Origin: Phanerochaete sordida
Taxonomy: Eukaryota > Basidiomycota > Agaricomycetes > Polyporales > Phanerochaetaceae
DNA length: 64,000 nt
NCBI GenBank assembly: GCA_019973155.2
Contig: BPQB01000003.1
Location: forward strand, 1,178,001 to 1,242,000
Direction of reading: 5' to 3'
Below are positions 10,893 to 22,400 of the stretch, piece by piece; position 1 is the stretch's first letter; every line of letters starts with the position of its first letter. Position numbers and translations under genes: made by a program. The notes beneath the pieces were generated by a model that was not told the origin of the DNA, ran no database searches, and worked only from the letters and a program-made list of their open reading frames with translations.

Positions 10893-13800
10893 CTATCGCT
10901 TAGCATAGCGCAGCAAGCGAGAAGCAACTGTGGGCGAGATGTCAGAGGATGGATCAATACACGGTGGATAATCAGACTCACCGATCGTGGCGAAGATGTT
11001 GAACACTGCACAGGACGTCCGTCAGTTCCTACTCTGGTTTCAAAAGGGAGCAGCAAGACATACCAAAGAAGCAGAACAATATCCAGGTGTCCCGCCAACG
11101 ATCTTGGTAGCGAATATGCAGCGGCTCGAAGTACTGGTCGCCGACCGCGTACTGGCAGTACCGGCACGCCGATGTGTCGTTCGGGTTGTCGAGGTAGCCG
11201 CCGAACGTGGTGACGAAGTCCGTCGCCCACTGCTGGCAGGTCTGGCCCGCGGGCGGGTCGAACCTCGCGAACTCCTCGCTCTTGCACTGGATGACCAGCC
11301 CGCTGCAAACGATCCGTGGCGTCAGCTCTGCGGCGCGCGGGAACAAGGAGACAAGGCTTACTGCAGCTCGGTGGCCAGCGACGCGCTGAGCGTGCGCGTG
11401 TACGGGTCGAGCTGGTACAGCCACGACCGCCAGAAGCGGGCGAGGGCGGGGTACGGGATCGTGACGCCGCAGAACTGGGTGAGCGTGAGGCCGACGAAGG
11501 GCGTGAAGAGCGCCGCGGTCTGCACGTTGGGCGAGATCGCGCCGACGAACTGGCCGAGGCCGACGCCGAAGAACTCCATGAAGATCACGATGAGGAAGAT
11601 GATGCCGTTGCCGCCGGTGCCCGCCGCGCCCTTGCCGAAGCCCATCGGCCAGACCATGAGCACCCAGTACGCGAACCCGCAGAGGATCGAGTATGGGATC
11701 TCGCCGATGAGCTGGCCCATGGCGAAGACGTAGGGCGAGTAGATGCGGCTGGAGGACTCGCGGATGAAGATGCGCCGGTTGAAGATCCACAGGGGCTGGA
11801 TCTGGGACATGACGATCATGGGCAGGATGGACAGCCAGAAGCTAGACGGCATCGCAATCAGTATGACGATGAACCCGAAATAATGGCAGTGCTCACATTC
11901 CGAAGACACGGTACTGGAGGTCGCGTTGGCTGTGTCCGAGTTGCAGGAAGGACAGCGAGATGAACAGCGAGATGAAGACGTGGACGAAGAGGCGGCTGAA
12001 GACGTAGTCCGGCGAACGCCAGAGGGCCCAGTTGTTGCGCTTCGTGACCTCGTAGAGCTGGATCCAGAAGGAGGTGGCGTCTGGCTACAGTCAGCATCGA
12101 AAGGCCCAAAGTGGGCAAGAGCACTCACAAGTCGACGTCTTCTTGTTCTCTTCGACCGGGCGTGCGAGACCCTCGCGCTTGATCTGCTCGATTTCCTGGA
12201 TCGTCTTCTCGTACTCGGGCGAGTCGAGCCAGACGTCCTTCCAGTCGCGGTCACCGATACGGGGAGCAAGACCGGCACCGATAGCATCGAGCATGAACTG
12301 CAGGCCTCCTCGTCAGTACATGTCCCACAATAAATTTCGTCCGCGGCGTACCTCAGCAGGGTTGACGTTCGACGGGCAGACCGCACCGTAGCGCGCAAAG
12401 TACTCGCGCAGGACACACGCGTCGGGGCCGATGTCGCCGAAGTAGACCGTCTCGCCGCCGGTCTCGAGGAGGAGCAGGCGGTCGAAGCTCTCGAAGAGGA
12501 GCGCGGACGGCTGGTGGATCGTGCAGAGGATCGCCTGGCCGGACGCGGCGAGCTTCTTGAGGAAGCGAACGAGGTTCCACGCGCTCTGGCCGTCGAGGCC
12601 GGACGTCGGCTCGTCGAGGAAGAGCAGCAGCTCGGGCTTGCTCGCGAGCTCGACGCCGATCGTGAGCCGCTTGCGCGCCTCGACGCCGAGCGAGAACACG
12701 AGCGCGTCCGCGAGGTCCTGCAGCTCGAGCAGCTCGAGCATCTCCTCGACGTACGCGTCCTTCTCTTCCGTGGGCACGTGCGCGGGCTGCCGGAGGTGCG
12801 CCGAGAACTGCATCGCCTCCCGCACCGTCGCGGTGCCCTCGTGGACGTCCATCTGCTCGGCTGTTGCGTCGCGGGCATCAGCCACCGCCTATGTGCGCCG
12901 CGTGCATGTGAACGTACCGTAAGCCGTGCCGCGAGCGAAGTCGGCGCCAATGGGGCGGCCGTCGACGAGCATGGAACCGGAGATGACACCGATGTTCTTG
13001 CGCTGGGCGAGCACGTCGAGGCAGGTCGTCTTGCCGGCACCCGACGCGCCCATGAGGGCGGTGAGGGTTCCGGGCTTGACGTAGCCGTTGACATCGTGCA
13101 GCAGCCTCCTGGTGCCTCCGGGGACCGGGACGTGGTAGTTGATGCCCTCCCAGGTGAACGTCCTGCGGTGCACTTCCAGTCTACAAGCCATGCTCAGCAC
13201 AAGGCCCGCAACGACGCGCGAGAAGACGTACCCTTCCTTGGTGTATCCGTGCTCCGGCTCTGCCGGGGTCTTGTCGCCCTTCTCATCCTCGGCCTTGTGG
13301 CGCAGGGCCTTGCGCTGCTGGAGCGCCTCGTTGAGCTTCTTGGAGCTCTCCGTGGGGCGCGCGTAGATGGTCACCGAGCCGCCGCCCGAGTATTGCTGTC
13401 AAGGCGTCGCGCACGTCAGCGGGGGGCTCGCCGACGGGCTCCAGCGGACACGTACAGGGTAGTACTCAATCAGGAGCATCTGCGTGAACTGAAACACGAT
13501 CATGAAGCCGATGAGGACGATGAAGTTGCGGCGCCACAGGTCTGAAACGTCCAGGCCGTACCCGACACTCAGGTAGTCGCGCCCAGACACCAGCGTCTCA
13601 CCCGGTGTCGATCCAAACAGCGTGCAGACCTGGTTCGGTCCGAGGCCGTCCCTGATTACGCGGGTCAGCATCACGCTAGCGGAGCGATCGGCTGCTAGGC
13701 ACTGACGGGTATTTCGAGACGTTACCTCCGTCGCGGGGTACGATGTAGTCGCCGTTGCAAGTGAGCTGCGGGCGCTCGTCAGTGTGCCGTCCTGCATTGG

Positions 13801-16296
13801 CCCAAGAGAGTACGCACGTTGACCCGCATAAACTCGTTCTCAATGATAGCGGAGAAAGCGTAAGAGAGCGGGTTGATGTAGAACTGGAGGGACGTCAGCT
13901 CGACAGTATCGAGTGCAACGGCTGGCGACTCACGATCCAGAAGAGCCACCTCTTCATCTGCGTGACGGGAATCATGTAGCCAACGTACTGGATCATGTTC
14001 GGCACAAAGAACGCGCAGATCCTGAACGCAGCGTGGAAGCTCGAGAACATGTTGCCGAACGTGCGGAAGAAGCCCTGCATCGTAAGGTACGCGAGGTACA
14101 CCTGTGGCGCGCCGTCAGCGTCGCAATTCGCGGACAGAGCAGGGGACAACGTACGAAGAGCTCAAACGTGAAGAAGCCGCCCGCCGAACGGTCGAGGCCG
14201 GTCATGAAGTAGATGATGATGTTGTAGACCGTGATGCGGACGAACGAGAACGGCATGTCGGCGAGCGTGTTCGCGAGCACGGTCGCGGCGGGCGTGTACA
14301 GGCAGTAGCCCGTCTGCTTCTTGAGGATCGGGCGGCCCATCATCTGCGCGGGCAGCTCGCCGAACGTGTCGAGGCAGCACGTGAGCAGCGCGACGAAGAG
14401 CACGGAGCCCCGCGTGAACGCGCCCGCGGCGGTCAGCGGCAGGTTGTAGTACGCGGCGCCGATGATGATCGCGAGGATCTGGGGCGGCAAGGTGAGCTCA
14501 GCGTGCCAGCGACAGACGGCGAGGCGGACGCACCCATGAAAGCGAGAAGCCGGTCACGAGCGTGAACTTGTCCTGGAGGCGCATGCGGAACTGGCGGACG
14601 GTGAGCGCCTTGACCTGGCCGTAGAAGCCGACGGTGTACGGGCTCTTCTTGTTGACGCTGCGCTTCTTGTCGGCGAGGACGGCCTCGCGGAAGGCCTGCT
14701 GGTCCTGCTTCTCGGTCTCCATCTTCTGCTTGTAGCGCTGCAGCTCGCCGAGCATCTTCTCTGCGTACGCGGAGCCGAGGTACGCCTGCTCGAGCTCCTC
14801 AGGCGAGCACGGCACGTCCTCTGCAGAGCGCCCCGGGGCGAACTGCCGCTCGTTCGGGTCGGTGCAGCCTGTGAGATAGTCGGCCGTGCTCTGGCGCGGC
14901 AGACTCTTGAAGCCAAGGTTCTCGAAATACGCACGGGCCTCCGACGGGGGACCGAAGAAGACCTGGCGGCCCTTGTCGAGGACGATGACCTTGTCGAAGA
15001 GCTCGTAGATGCCCTCTCCGGCTTGGTAGCTGATATCAGGTCAGCCTTGGCACGCCCGCTGTCTGCGAAGGAGTGGACATACAGCGTGGCGAAAGTCGTC
15101 TGCCCGAGAATATCGGTCATGACGCGCATCGACTTGATGAAATCCAGCGCGGTACTGGCGTCGAGGCCACGGGTAGAGTTGTCGAAACAGAGGACGCGAG
15201 CGCGTGTAGCCATCATCTCCGCGATAGAGACCCGCTTCCGCTCACCACCGGAAACCCCGCGCACGAACTCGTCGCCGACGTAGGTGTTCTTGGTGTGCGA
15301 GATATTCAGCATCTTGAGGAGCATGTTCTTGACCTCGTCGTTGAACTGCTGCCTGGTGAGCCCGGGCAGACGGCCGTTCTTGCTCGGCGTCTTGACGTCC
15401 AAGGCGAAATCCAGGGTCTGCCCCACCGTCAGGGTCGCAAGGTGGATGTCATCTGCGCGTTCCGTCAGCAAACCGGCGCCGTGCCGCGGGGCGCGGGGAC
15501 TTGCCTTCTTGGTTGTAGACGACCTCGCCCTTGTACATCTTGGCCATCTCGGCGGCGTCGATGCCCGCGTAGCGGACCTCGCCGGACACGGAGCCGTAGT
15601 CGCCCCTCTCGTTCGCGACCGTCTTCAGGAACGTCGTGCAGCCCGCGCCGGGGCATCCAAGGACCAGTACCATCTCGCCAGGCTTGACGAGGCCCGATTG
15701 CCTGTCCCACGCGTCAGCAATCTGCGGGGCGCCTCGCACTGTGCACTCACTTGTGCAGAATGGGCGTGAGCTGCACGCGCGTCATGGACGCGGGGAGGAA
15801 ATACGAGACCAATCCCCATATGTACATCACGGGGAACATGAGGAAGTCGACGATGGCCTCTGCAAAGCATGTCAGCGGGACGCCCTCGCTCGGGCTGCGT
15901 GCACGCACTTCCGAATGTCCCAATGAAAATCTGAGTATTTCAGGCCTGATTAGTAGGACCCTTCAGGGGAGACTGCAGCTGCTGTACCTTGAAATCGCCG
16001 CCACCGAAAACCTCCACCTGGAGGTTTTCCCAGGTCACGCCGACGTGCTTGTGCTTGATGCCGGCGGCCTGGTGGGCATCGTTGGAGGACGTGAGGTACT
16101 CGCGAAGATCGAAGCGGGTCTGCTGGTCTTCGCCGGCCTTCTCGACGTCTGCGCTCTTGCGGGCAGGATCGCGGTCCGAGCGCTGGGAAAGGGCGCGGGA
16201 GAGCTGGTTGAAGACGTACTCGGCCTGCTGGACGTCGACATGGTGGGCGTCGTCGTCTGAGCGCAGGGTGCGCTCTTCGCCCGGGGAGTCTGCCAT
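10893..16296 (-). CDS. Full-size PDR-type ABCG transporter
   Basis: This is a plasma-membrane efflux pump of the pleiotropic drug resistance family, laid out NBD1-TMD1-NBD2-TMD2, about 1,450 residues after removal of many introns. The start at 16296 gives [19 protein letters not shown]1 shows the usual fungal PDR degeneracy: Walker [13 protein letters not shown] with Cys for Lys, signature [10 protein letters not shown], and Walker [12 protein letters not shown] with Asn for the catalytic Glu. NBD2 has a canonical Walker [13 protein letters not shown], Walker [13 protein letters not shown] and the degenerate signature [18 protein letters not shown] would therefore be hydrolysed at one composite site. 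The last two introns frame a 24-nt exon and give the tail [20 protein letters not shown]. Substrates cannot be read from sequence; azoles, terpenoids or plant phenolics are usual for the family. Confidence 0.95.
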
Positions 16297-16352
16297 GGGA
16301 GGAGGCGAGCTCGAGATCGTGGACGGGGTCAAGAAGCTGGCATGATTCGGTG

Positions 16353-16364
16353 TGTATATATAAG
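16353..16364 (-). promoter_or_regulatory. TATA box of the ABC transporter
   Basis: TTATATATAC on the minus strand, about 60 bp upstream of the start codon, in otherwise GC-rich DNA. A strong TATA box fits an inducible efflux pump. Its closeness to the ATG implies a short 5' leader. Confidence 0.55.
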
Positions 16365-17913
16365 AGAAGTATGGGGAGAGTCGCCGCCTGTAGTCAAAGC
16401 TAATCACGTAGGTTCACCACCGAGTTACTCTGGGAAGTAATATGTAATCTCAGATCTGCTGAAACGAAAACATCCCCGTTCTCCGAGGCCTCGATATCCC
16501 GATCGCCGGAGATCTACCCTCTCCTGGTGTCCTTGGATTCTCCCTCAGCGCCACTTGCGCTCTCTCTGCACGAGCGGTGGGTCCAGAACACGACTCTGAA
16601 CGACTCCGTGCGAGGAGCAGAGGCCGTCGAGCGGAGTGCAGAGACCCGAGACGAACTGCAGTTCGAGTGCTCCCACGGGCGGCAGCATAGCGCACGTCTA
16701 CCGCTTATGGCAAGCGTGCAAGAATTTGCCGAGCGGCAGGCCAGAGGCCAAGCGTGGCAAAGTTTACTGGAATGATCTGCTCCCGGAGAAATTCTCACTG
16801 CGCGCACCTCCTTGATAGCTTGGTCAGCATATCCAGAGAACACGCACCCCAGTTTCCTCCAGCTGCAGTCACAGCCCGTTGCAACGTTGTCTGCGTATGC
16901 GGCTCGGGACGTGGGTTCGATCGCCTTCTTGTCCTCGCTGTCCAATCGCACGCACGCTCGCACAAGAGTCACAGCGCCTCCGCCTTCTCGTACGGTCCCG
17001 CTGTGCGCAAATGGGTCCACGATGACTCGCGCTGCACGCCAAGGCGCTTGTCTCGGTAGCGAGGACGTGCGGCCGTCGCATTGCAGCTGTTTGGAAAACG
17101 ATAGGCCACCCTTCGATTTTTCTAGCACAGGGTTCAGACTCCGTTGGATGAGCGCCCCGTGCTAGGTGACTTGCGGCAACGTGAGGCGGCAGCTCGGCCG
17201 CCGCGGCGCACGCACTGCGCGAGCGAGACACGCTGCCGCGGAGCTTCAACTGCTGTACGCAGAAATATTTGGGTGCGGCCTATCGTTTTCCAAACAGCTG
17301 TGACTCAGACATCGACAGCCGCAGGGTGACTGTCTGCCCGCCGTTGTTTGCGTGTGCGATGCACGACATGCTCGCCGTGTCCGTGCGGACTCGGACGCAG
17401 GGGAAAGAAGCCCTTCACCGGGAGCGCTGCAGTCAGGCGAGCATATTTAAAGGAGCGGGTGGCTGCCGCGGGAGAGGAAACGTTCCCTCGTCGCAAACGG
17501 TTCTGATCGGACGTGGGGGTGCGGAGATGGATGGTGTGCATGGGGCTGACGGTACCAAGGGGAGGTCGGTGCGGTTTATGCCCGTGTCGTTACGATCTGG
17601 GTTCTTATCCTCGGTATTCCACTCCGACAAAAGGCAGCGAAGGCTTTGTAATCCGCGACGAGATCATCGGTCAGCACATGTCGTCATGCGAGCATCCAAA
17701 CCTTGGCAGTCTCCCGTGTCGAGAGCCCGTGCAGCGTGCGAACCTAGACACCTGCCCAAAACGGGCGCAGGGCGGGGCCACGTGGCACGCACAATCCCGA
17801 TCACGCTGGGTCGCGACGACGCCAGGCGCCCGGCTCCCAGACTGGACGCCGTGCGCACGACAGCTCGACCAGCGACGCCCACCTCCGCCCCCAGGCCCAC
17901 GCCGACGCACACC
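16365..17913. other. Divergent promoter region between ABC transporter and EF-hand gene
   Basis: This 1.5-kb region holds no recognisable gene. It contains the 217-bp inverted-repeat element listed separately and a TATTTAAA motif near 17444-17451 on the plus strand. That motif could be the core promoter of the EF-hand gene; the leader would then be over 400 nt. Confidence 0.5.
17084..17300. mobile_element. 217-bp MITE-like element with 24-bp perfect terminal inverted repeats
   Basis: Positions 17084-17107 (CAGCTGTTTGGAAAACGATA and four more bases) are the exact reverse complement of 17277-17300. A nested inverted repeat sits inside: CTAGCACAGGG at about 17122 faces CCCCGTGCTAG near 17155. 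No coding capacity and no clear target-site duplication were found. It could be a short MITE or a simple foldback. Its place in a divergent promoter means it may influence either gene. Confidence 0.6.
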
Positions 17914-19229
17914 ATGCACGTCCTCTCCAGCCTCCTCCTCGTGTCGGGCATCCAGCTCGCACGGGCACACGGTGCCCACAGCGACGGCGAGCGCGTCGCC
18001 GGCGAGACCATCCAGCAGTATGCGCAGCGGCATGTGAGTGACGGAGGCCGCCTCATGCGCTCGGTTCGCGAGCTCATGCGTTTGGTTATGAATTTTAGAT
18101 GTCTACGGAGCACCACATGTGCGTTCATGAAACATTCGAAGCTCCGAAGCGATGCTAACACTGGGTGCAGAGACTCTTTCGATGTTGGCAGCTTCTTCCA
18201 ACTTCATGACCTGAACAGGTACGTCTGACGACCAAAAGACCATCACGGGACGCTGACGTGTCGCTGCAGAGATGGATTCTGGGACCGCGAAGAGATTGAG
18301 GCCGTCTACGGCGTGCACCACATCTACTCGCAGCGCAAATCAAAGGCAGGTTCGATCTGGCTTTCCACGGCGTGTGCTCATACCCTTGCAGGACGATATC
18401 GAGCACCAAAAGAAGGCGGATCACATCGTCGACACCGTGCTCAACCTCATGGACAAGAACAACGACGGAAAGATCGACGTGAACGAGCTGAGGGCCGTAG
18501 GGTTGGACGGCCTGCCAAACTTTGAGGATCTCGGCGCAGAGGGACACCACTACGACGTGGAGAGCGGTGCGCAGCCCCAACTTCCTCCTCCTCACTCCTC
18601 TCTGACGCTCCCCACCCAGAGTTCTTCCTGCACCACGAAGGTCAGTCCCCCACCGCCGCGCCCGTCCGTGCAGCCGCCTGACGCGCCCGCAGAGGAGTTC
18701 CACTCCACGCCCGAGACACAGACTGAAGAGTCGTACACGCACCCCGAGGACCTCGAGCACTTCGCGCACCACGAGTCGATCGAGCTCGAGGAGGCGATGC
18801 GCGAGGCCAAGTACCAGGGCATCACCGTCGACGAGGCGCTCGAGCAGCACGAGCCCGCGCCCGAGGGCGCCCCGGCGCACCCCGCGCCCGAGGGCGACGG
18901 CGCGCCGTCGGCGCTGCCCGACGACACGTTCGGCGGCGAGCACCCCGCCGACGCGCCGCGCTTCACGCGCCTGCCGGACCCCGAGAAGGAGGACCCGATC
19001 GAGCGCTTCAAGAAGGCGCGCGCGGCGGGCGCCGGCGCCGCCGTCGACGGGCAGTGGGGCGAGGGCGAGGGCGGGTACAAGCCGCCGCGCTCGCCCGCGG
19101 ACCGCATGAAGAAGAACGTGCCGTACAAGGTGCGCCGCCCCGCCTGCGCGTGCTGCGCGCCTGCATGCCGAACGCTGACTGCAGGACCGCGTACAGTACA
19201 AGTTCCGCCGCGCCTGGGGCGACTTCTGA
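17914..19229 (+). CDS. SSP120: Secreted EF-hand calcium-binding protein, Ssp120/nucleobindin-like
   Basis: This is probably a soluble calcium-binding protein of the early secretory pathway. The start gives a signal peptide (MHVLSSLLLVSGIQLARAHG), then QQYAQRHMSTEHHIDSFDVG. Two EF-hands follow: DLNRDGFWDREE and DKNNDGKIDVNE, both with the Asp/Asn ligands and the position-12 Glu. The C-terminal half is acidic, His/Glu/Pro-rich, and may contain a short helix (EELEEAMREAKYQG-like), ending VQYKFRRAWGDF. No membrane span or HDEL is seen. A 20-nt exon (18099-18118) is needed to join MSTEHHI in frame. In yeast, Ssp120 acts with Emp46/47 cargo receptors; Cab45 and nucleobindin are the animal counterparts. 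Assignment rests on architecture, so the exact orthologue is inferred. Confidence 0.8.
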
Positions 19230-19417
19230 GTGTGCGCTGGGGGACTGGATCGTGTGCTTTCGATCGTGTAGCTTTGCATGGGATGTTTCTTGCTTTCCGG
19301 CTTTTGGAATATTATTGTACACTGGCCGACAGTTGCTGGCGCGAAACTCATATTTAGGGCGAATCAAATACGGGGTAAGCACACGAAGAGATAGGTCAAT
19401 ACAGGCCACGGTGCAGC

Positions 19418-22400
19418 CTAGCGTCCGTCGAACATGTCCTGGAACAGCCCCTCCTCGACCGCCTCCCAGTCGACGTTCCCGCCGCTCGTGTACACGCTCT
19501 CGTACGACGTCATGCTGACCTGCGAGAAGAACGGGATCAGGTCGCGGATGCTGTCGATCTGGTGCATCGCGTTCAGCAGCGGGCGCCGCAGGTGCCGCGC
19601 CTCCGTGACGGGCGCCTGCAGCGTGCCGTGCTGGTCGCGGTGCCTGCCCGTCTCCTGCGCGGCCGTCAGTGCGCGGCCGGGAGCGCGCGGAAAGGAGGGA
19701 CGTACCCCTTCGCTCGGAAGCTGGCCCGCGGCGTCCGAGAGGCGGTCGAGCAGCGCGACGGGGACCCAGTGCTCGGGCTTGTAGATGGCGTCGACGGTGT
19801 CCGTGATGAAGATCCATTGGTGCCTGCCGGCGTGTCAGCCTTACGCTCGACTGGCGAGATGTAGAGGCGCTTACACCTGGAACTCCTCTGTCTGGAGTAC
19901 GAGCAACAGATCGAGCAGCTTGCCAGCGGCAAGGATCACGCTCAGCTCCTCAGAGCCGTCCGACGGCAGCGTCAGCAGCACCGCCTCGAAGACCCGGTAC
20001 TGCACACATGAGCACCCAAACGACCATCACAGCGCAGCGAAATACATACTAGCTCAGTCAAGATCGTCGGCCAGAAGCTCGACAGGTTGTGCGGCGAGAG
20101 GCGGCACAGGAGCACGCGCACGCAGAGGTACACCTCGCTCTGCACGACGGGCGCGGTGACGTTCCGGAGCGTGTCGACGAGCTTCTCCTGGATCGTCGGG
20201 AGCTGCGTCAGGAACTGGTTCTTCTCGCCGCTCAGGATCACGTAGGAGAGCCGCCGGAGGTTCAGCGAGCGCAGCAGCATCTCGTACTCCCGGTTCGTGA
20301 AGATGTTCGCCGACGGCGCCGTCGTGATGCGGCCTGTTCCGGGCGTCAGGACTGGGCGTGTGCGAGGTTGCAGGCGACTCACTGAGCAGCTCGTTCAGCG
20401 CGGACTTGTCCGTCTCGAACAGCATCTTGATGAGAACTCGCCACCGCCGGCCAGCGGTAGGGGTGGAGTTGAAGCAGCGGTTGTCGTTGATCATGTCGAC
20501 AATGGGCCCCCTCCAGGCTTTGATGGCGGACGCGATCTTCGCGAGCTCGCGCAAGATTCCGAGGATGGTCTCATCCACGTCCAGAGGCCTGCAGAGCGTT
20601 AGAAGTGAATCCATGACAGACGTTCGGACTTGCTTACTTCGCTCGGCTCTTCAACGATGGCGATACCACGGTCGTCACGATGCTACTGGAGAGCGCCAAG
20701 ATCTTGTCAGACTCGACGAGGAACTTGCGTAATCTTGGAACGACGTCTGAGGCAAGGTACAGGTTGACCTATGTGATGTTAAACAGCGCACGATCACGAG
20801 GATATCTGCTCCCTTACATGGTCAACGAGCTCAGATGACGCAGAGGCCTTCGCAGGCTCTGCGACAGAATTTGGCAGCGACGTTGTGCTCGAGTTCAGCT
20901 TTTCGTCTACCTTCAGCTCCGACCGGGCTAGAGGGCCGTTAGAGGCCAAGATAATGACGAACACGGTGTTACATACCACGAGGGATCGGGGATTCTCTGC
21001 CAGTTCCGTTTACACCGAAGGTAGCTTGACCTCGGCGTATCCAGCTTCCTTGCTCGTACGACCGACCCGCGAACAAGCACAGCTCTACCATTTTGCTGTA
21101 CGTTTCCTGAAGCTGATGTAAGCAGAATACGCGAGAATCAAAGACATCGGACTCACCTGGAGCTCTTTTCTTGCTCGCTTGTCTTCCAACGCCGTAGTTT
21201 GCGTCACCTTGTCTGTTAGGACGGTCAGGCATCTAAGGTTGCATGAGATACATGAAGTTCATGAAGTAGATATCAACGGCAAAGATCTTACCGTAAGCCA
21301 TGGAAGACTTGTAGCTTGAACTCGCGGAACGTAGCAAGTAGGTCCTTGAAGAACTGCAGGCAGCGGCCCCAAACTTGCACGGCAAGCGGGCCCTCCAGAC
21401 GTCCCAGATACTGCTCCAAGAACTCAAAGAGCATCACATCCGAACTAAAGTAAGGTCAGCTCTCATGGATACCACATAACAAGTGTGAACTAGGCCTACG
21501 TAGTAGGGCAGACCGTATGCCGCCTTGGCCGATCGGTCATTCCGGGGATCCGCACCTGGATAGTTTCGCAGAGCATGTGGACGACGGTTTGTGCGGAAGA
21601 CGTCAAGACGTCGACGAGCTCAAACGACGCGGAGTCGTCTTTCTGTTAAATTTATCCGTCAGTGAGGCGTTCGTGGTACGCTTTTGATACTTACTGCAGT
21701 GTCACGGTACCAGCATTCCACAACCGACTCCAAGACCTCGAGTGGATGAGCCTTGAACAAGTGCTCAAGCACTCGGCGACAGCGGGTTCTTGCTCGAGTA
21801 TAAATCAGCGTCAGCGATTCCTCTTGCGAACCCCAGCGCGACTGCGGCGGAACAACCAGCTGCTCCCACATCGCCCAGAGGACTCGTATCGCTTCTTGCA
21901 TGCAGCGCGGATCGGAAGGCTTGATCTAGAAACGCGTTGGCAATGGGTAACTGGACGATGGTCGTGCTGACTTACCTGTGATGTGTCTTCAGGTGGCATA
22001 GAGCCTGAGTCTGTGCTGAAAACATTTGATACGTAGCCGAGAAGTCCGCTGCCTTCCTGGACGGACTTCTCAGGCTGCATCTCGTCCTCCACTTGGCTCG
22101 ACTCTGGCGCTTGCGATAGGCTCAGGAGGACAAGTCGCTCCAAAGCATTGAGGAGCATGATGAAATCCGCGTCCGTTGTATGTATGGAGATGTTGTCCAA
22201 CGAGGCATCTGCGCTCGATGCCGCAGTGACTTCTGTCAAGGCGTCTCTGAGCTGTCGGCAGACACAGTCATTGAGGGGTATAATGGTAGGGAGGAGCATT
22301 TCGTGGAATTGGGGTATCGTCATGAGAATGAAGTCCAGCCAGTGTTGTAGAATCGCGCGGTTGGAGGGTATCGAGATGCCGTCGATCAAGGTCTGTGTCA

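Noticed and set aside
12514..13545. Long plus-strand ORF (over 340 codons) antisense to the ABC transporter
   Set aside because: It is the GC-rich shadow of NBD2 coding sequence; no independent motif.
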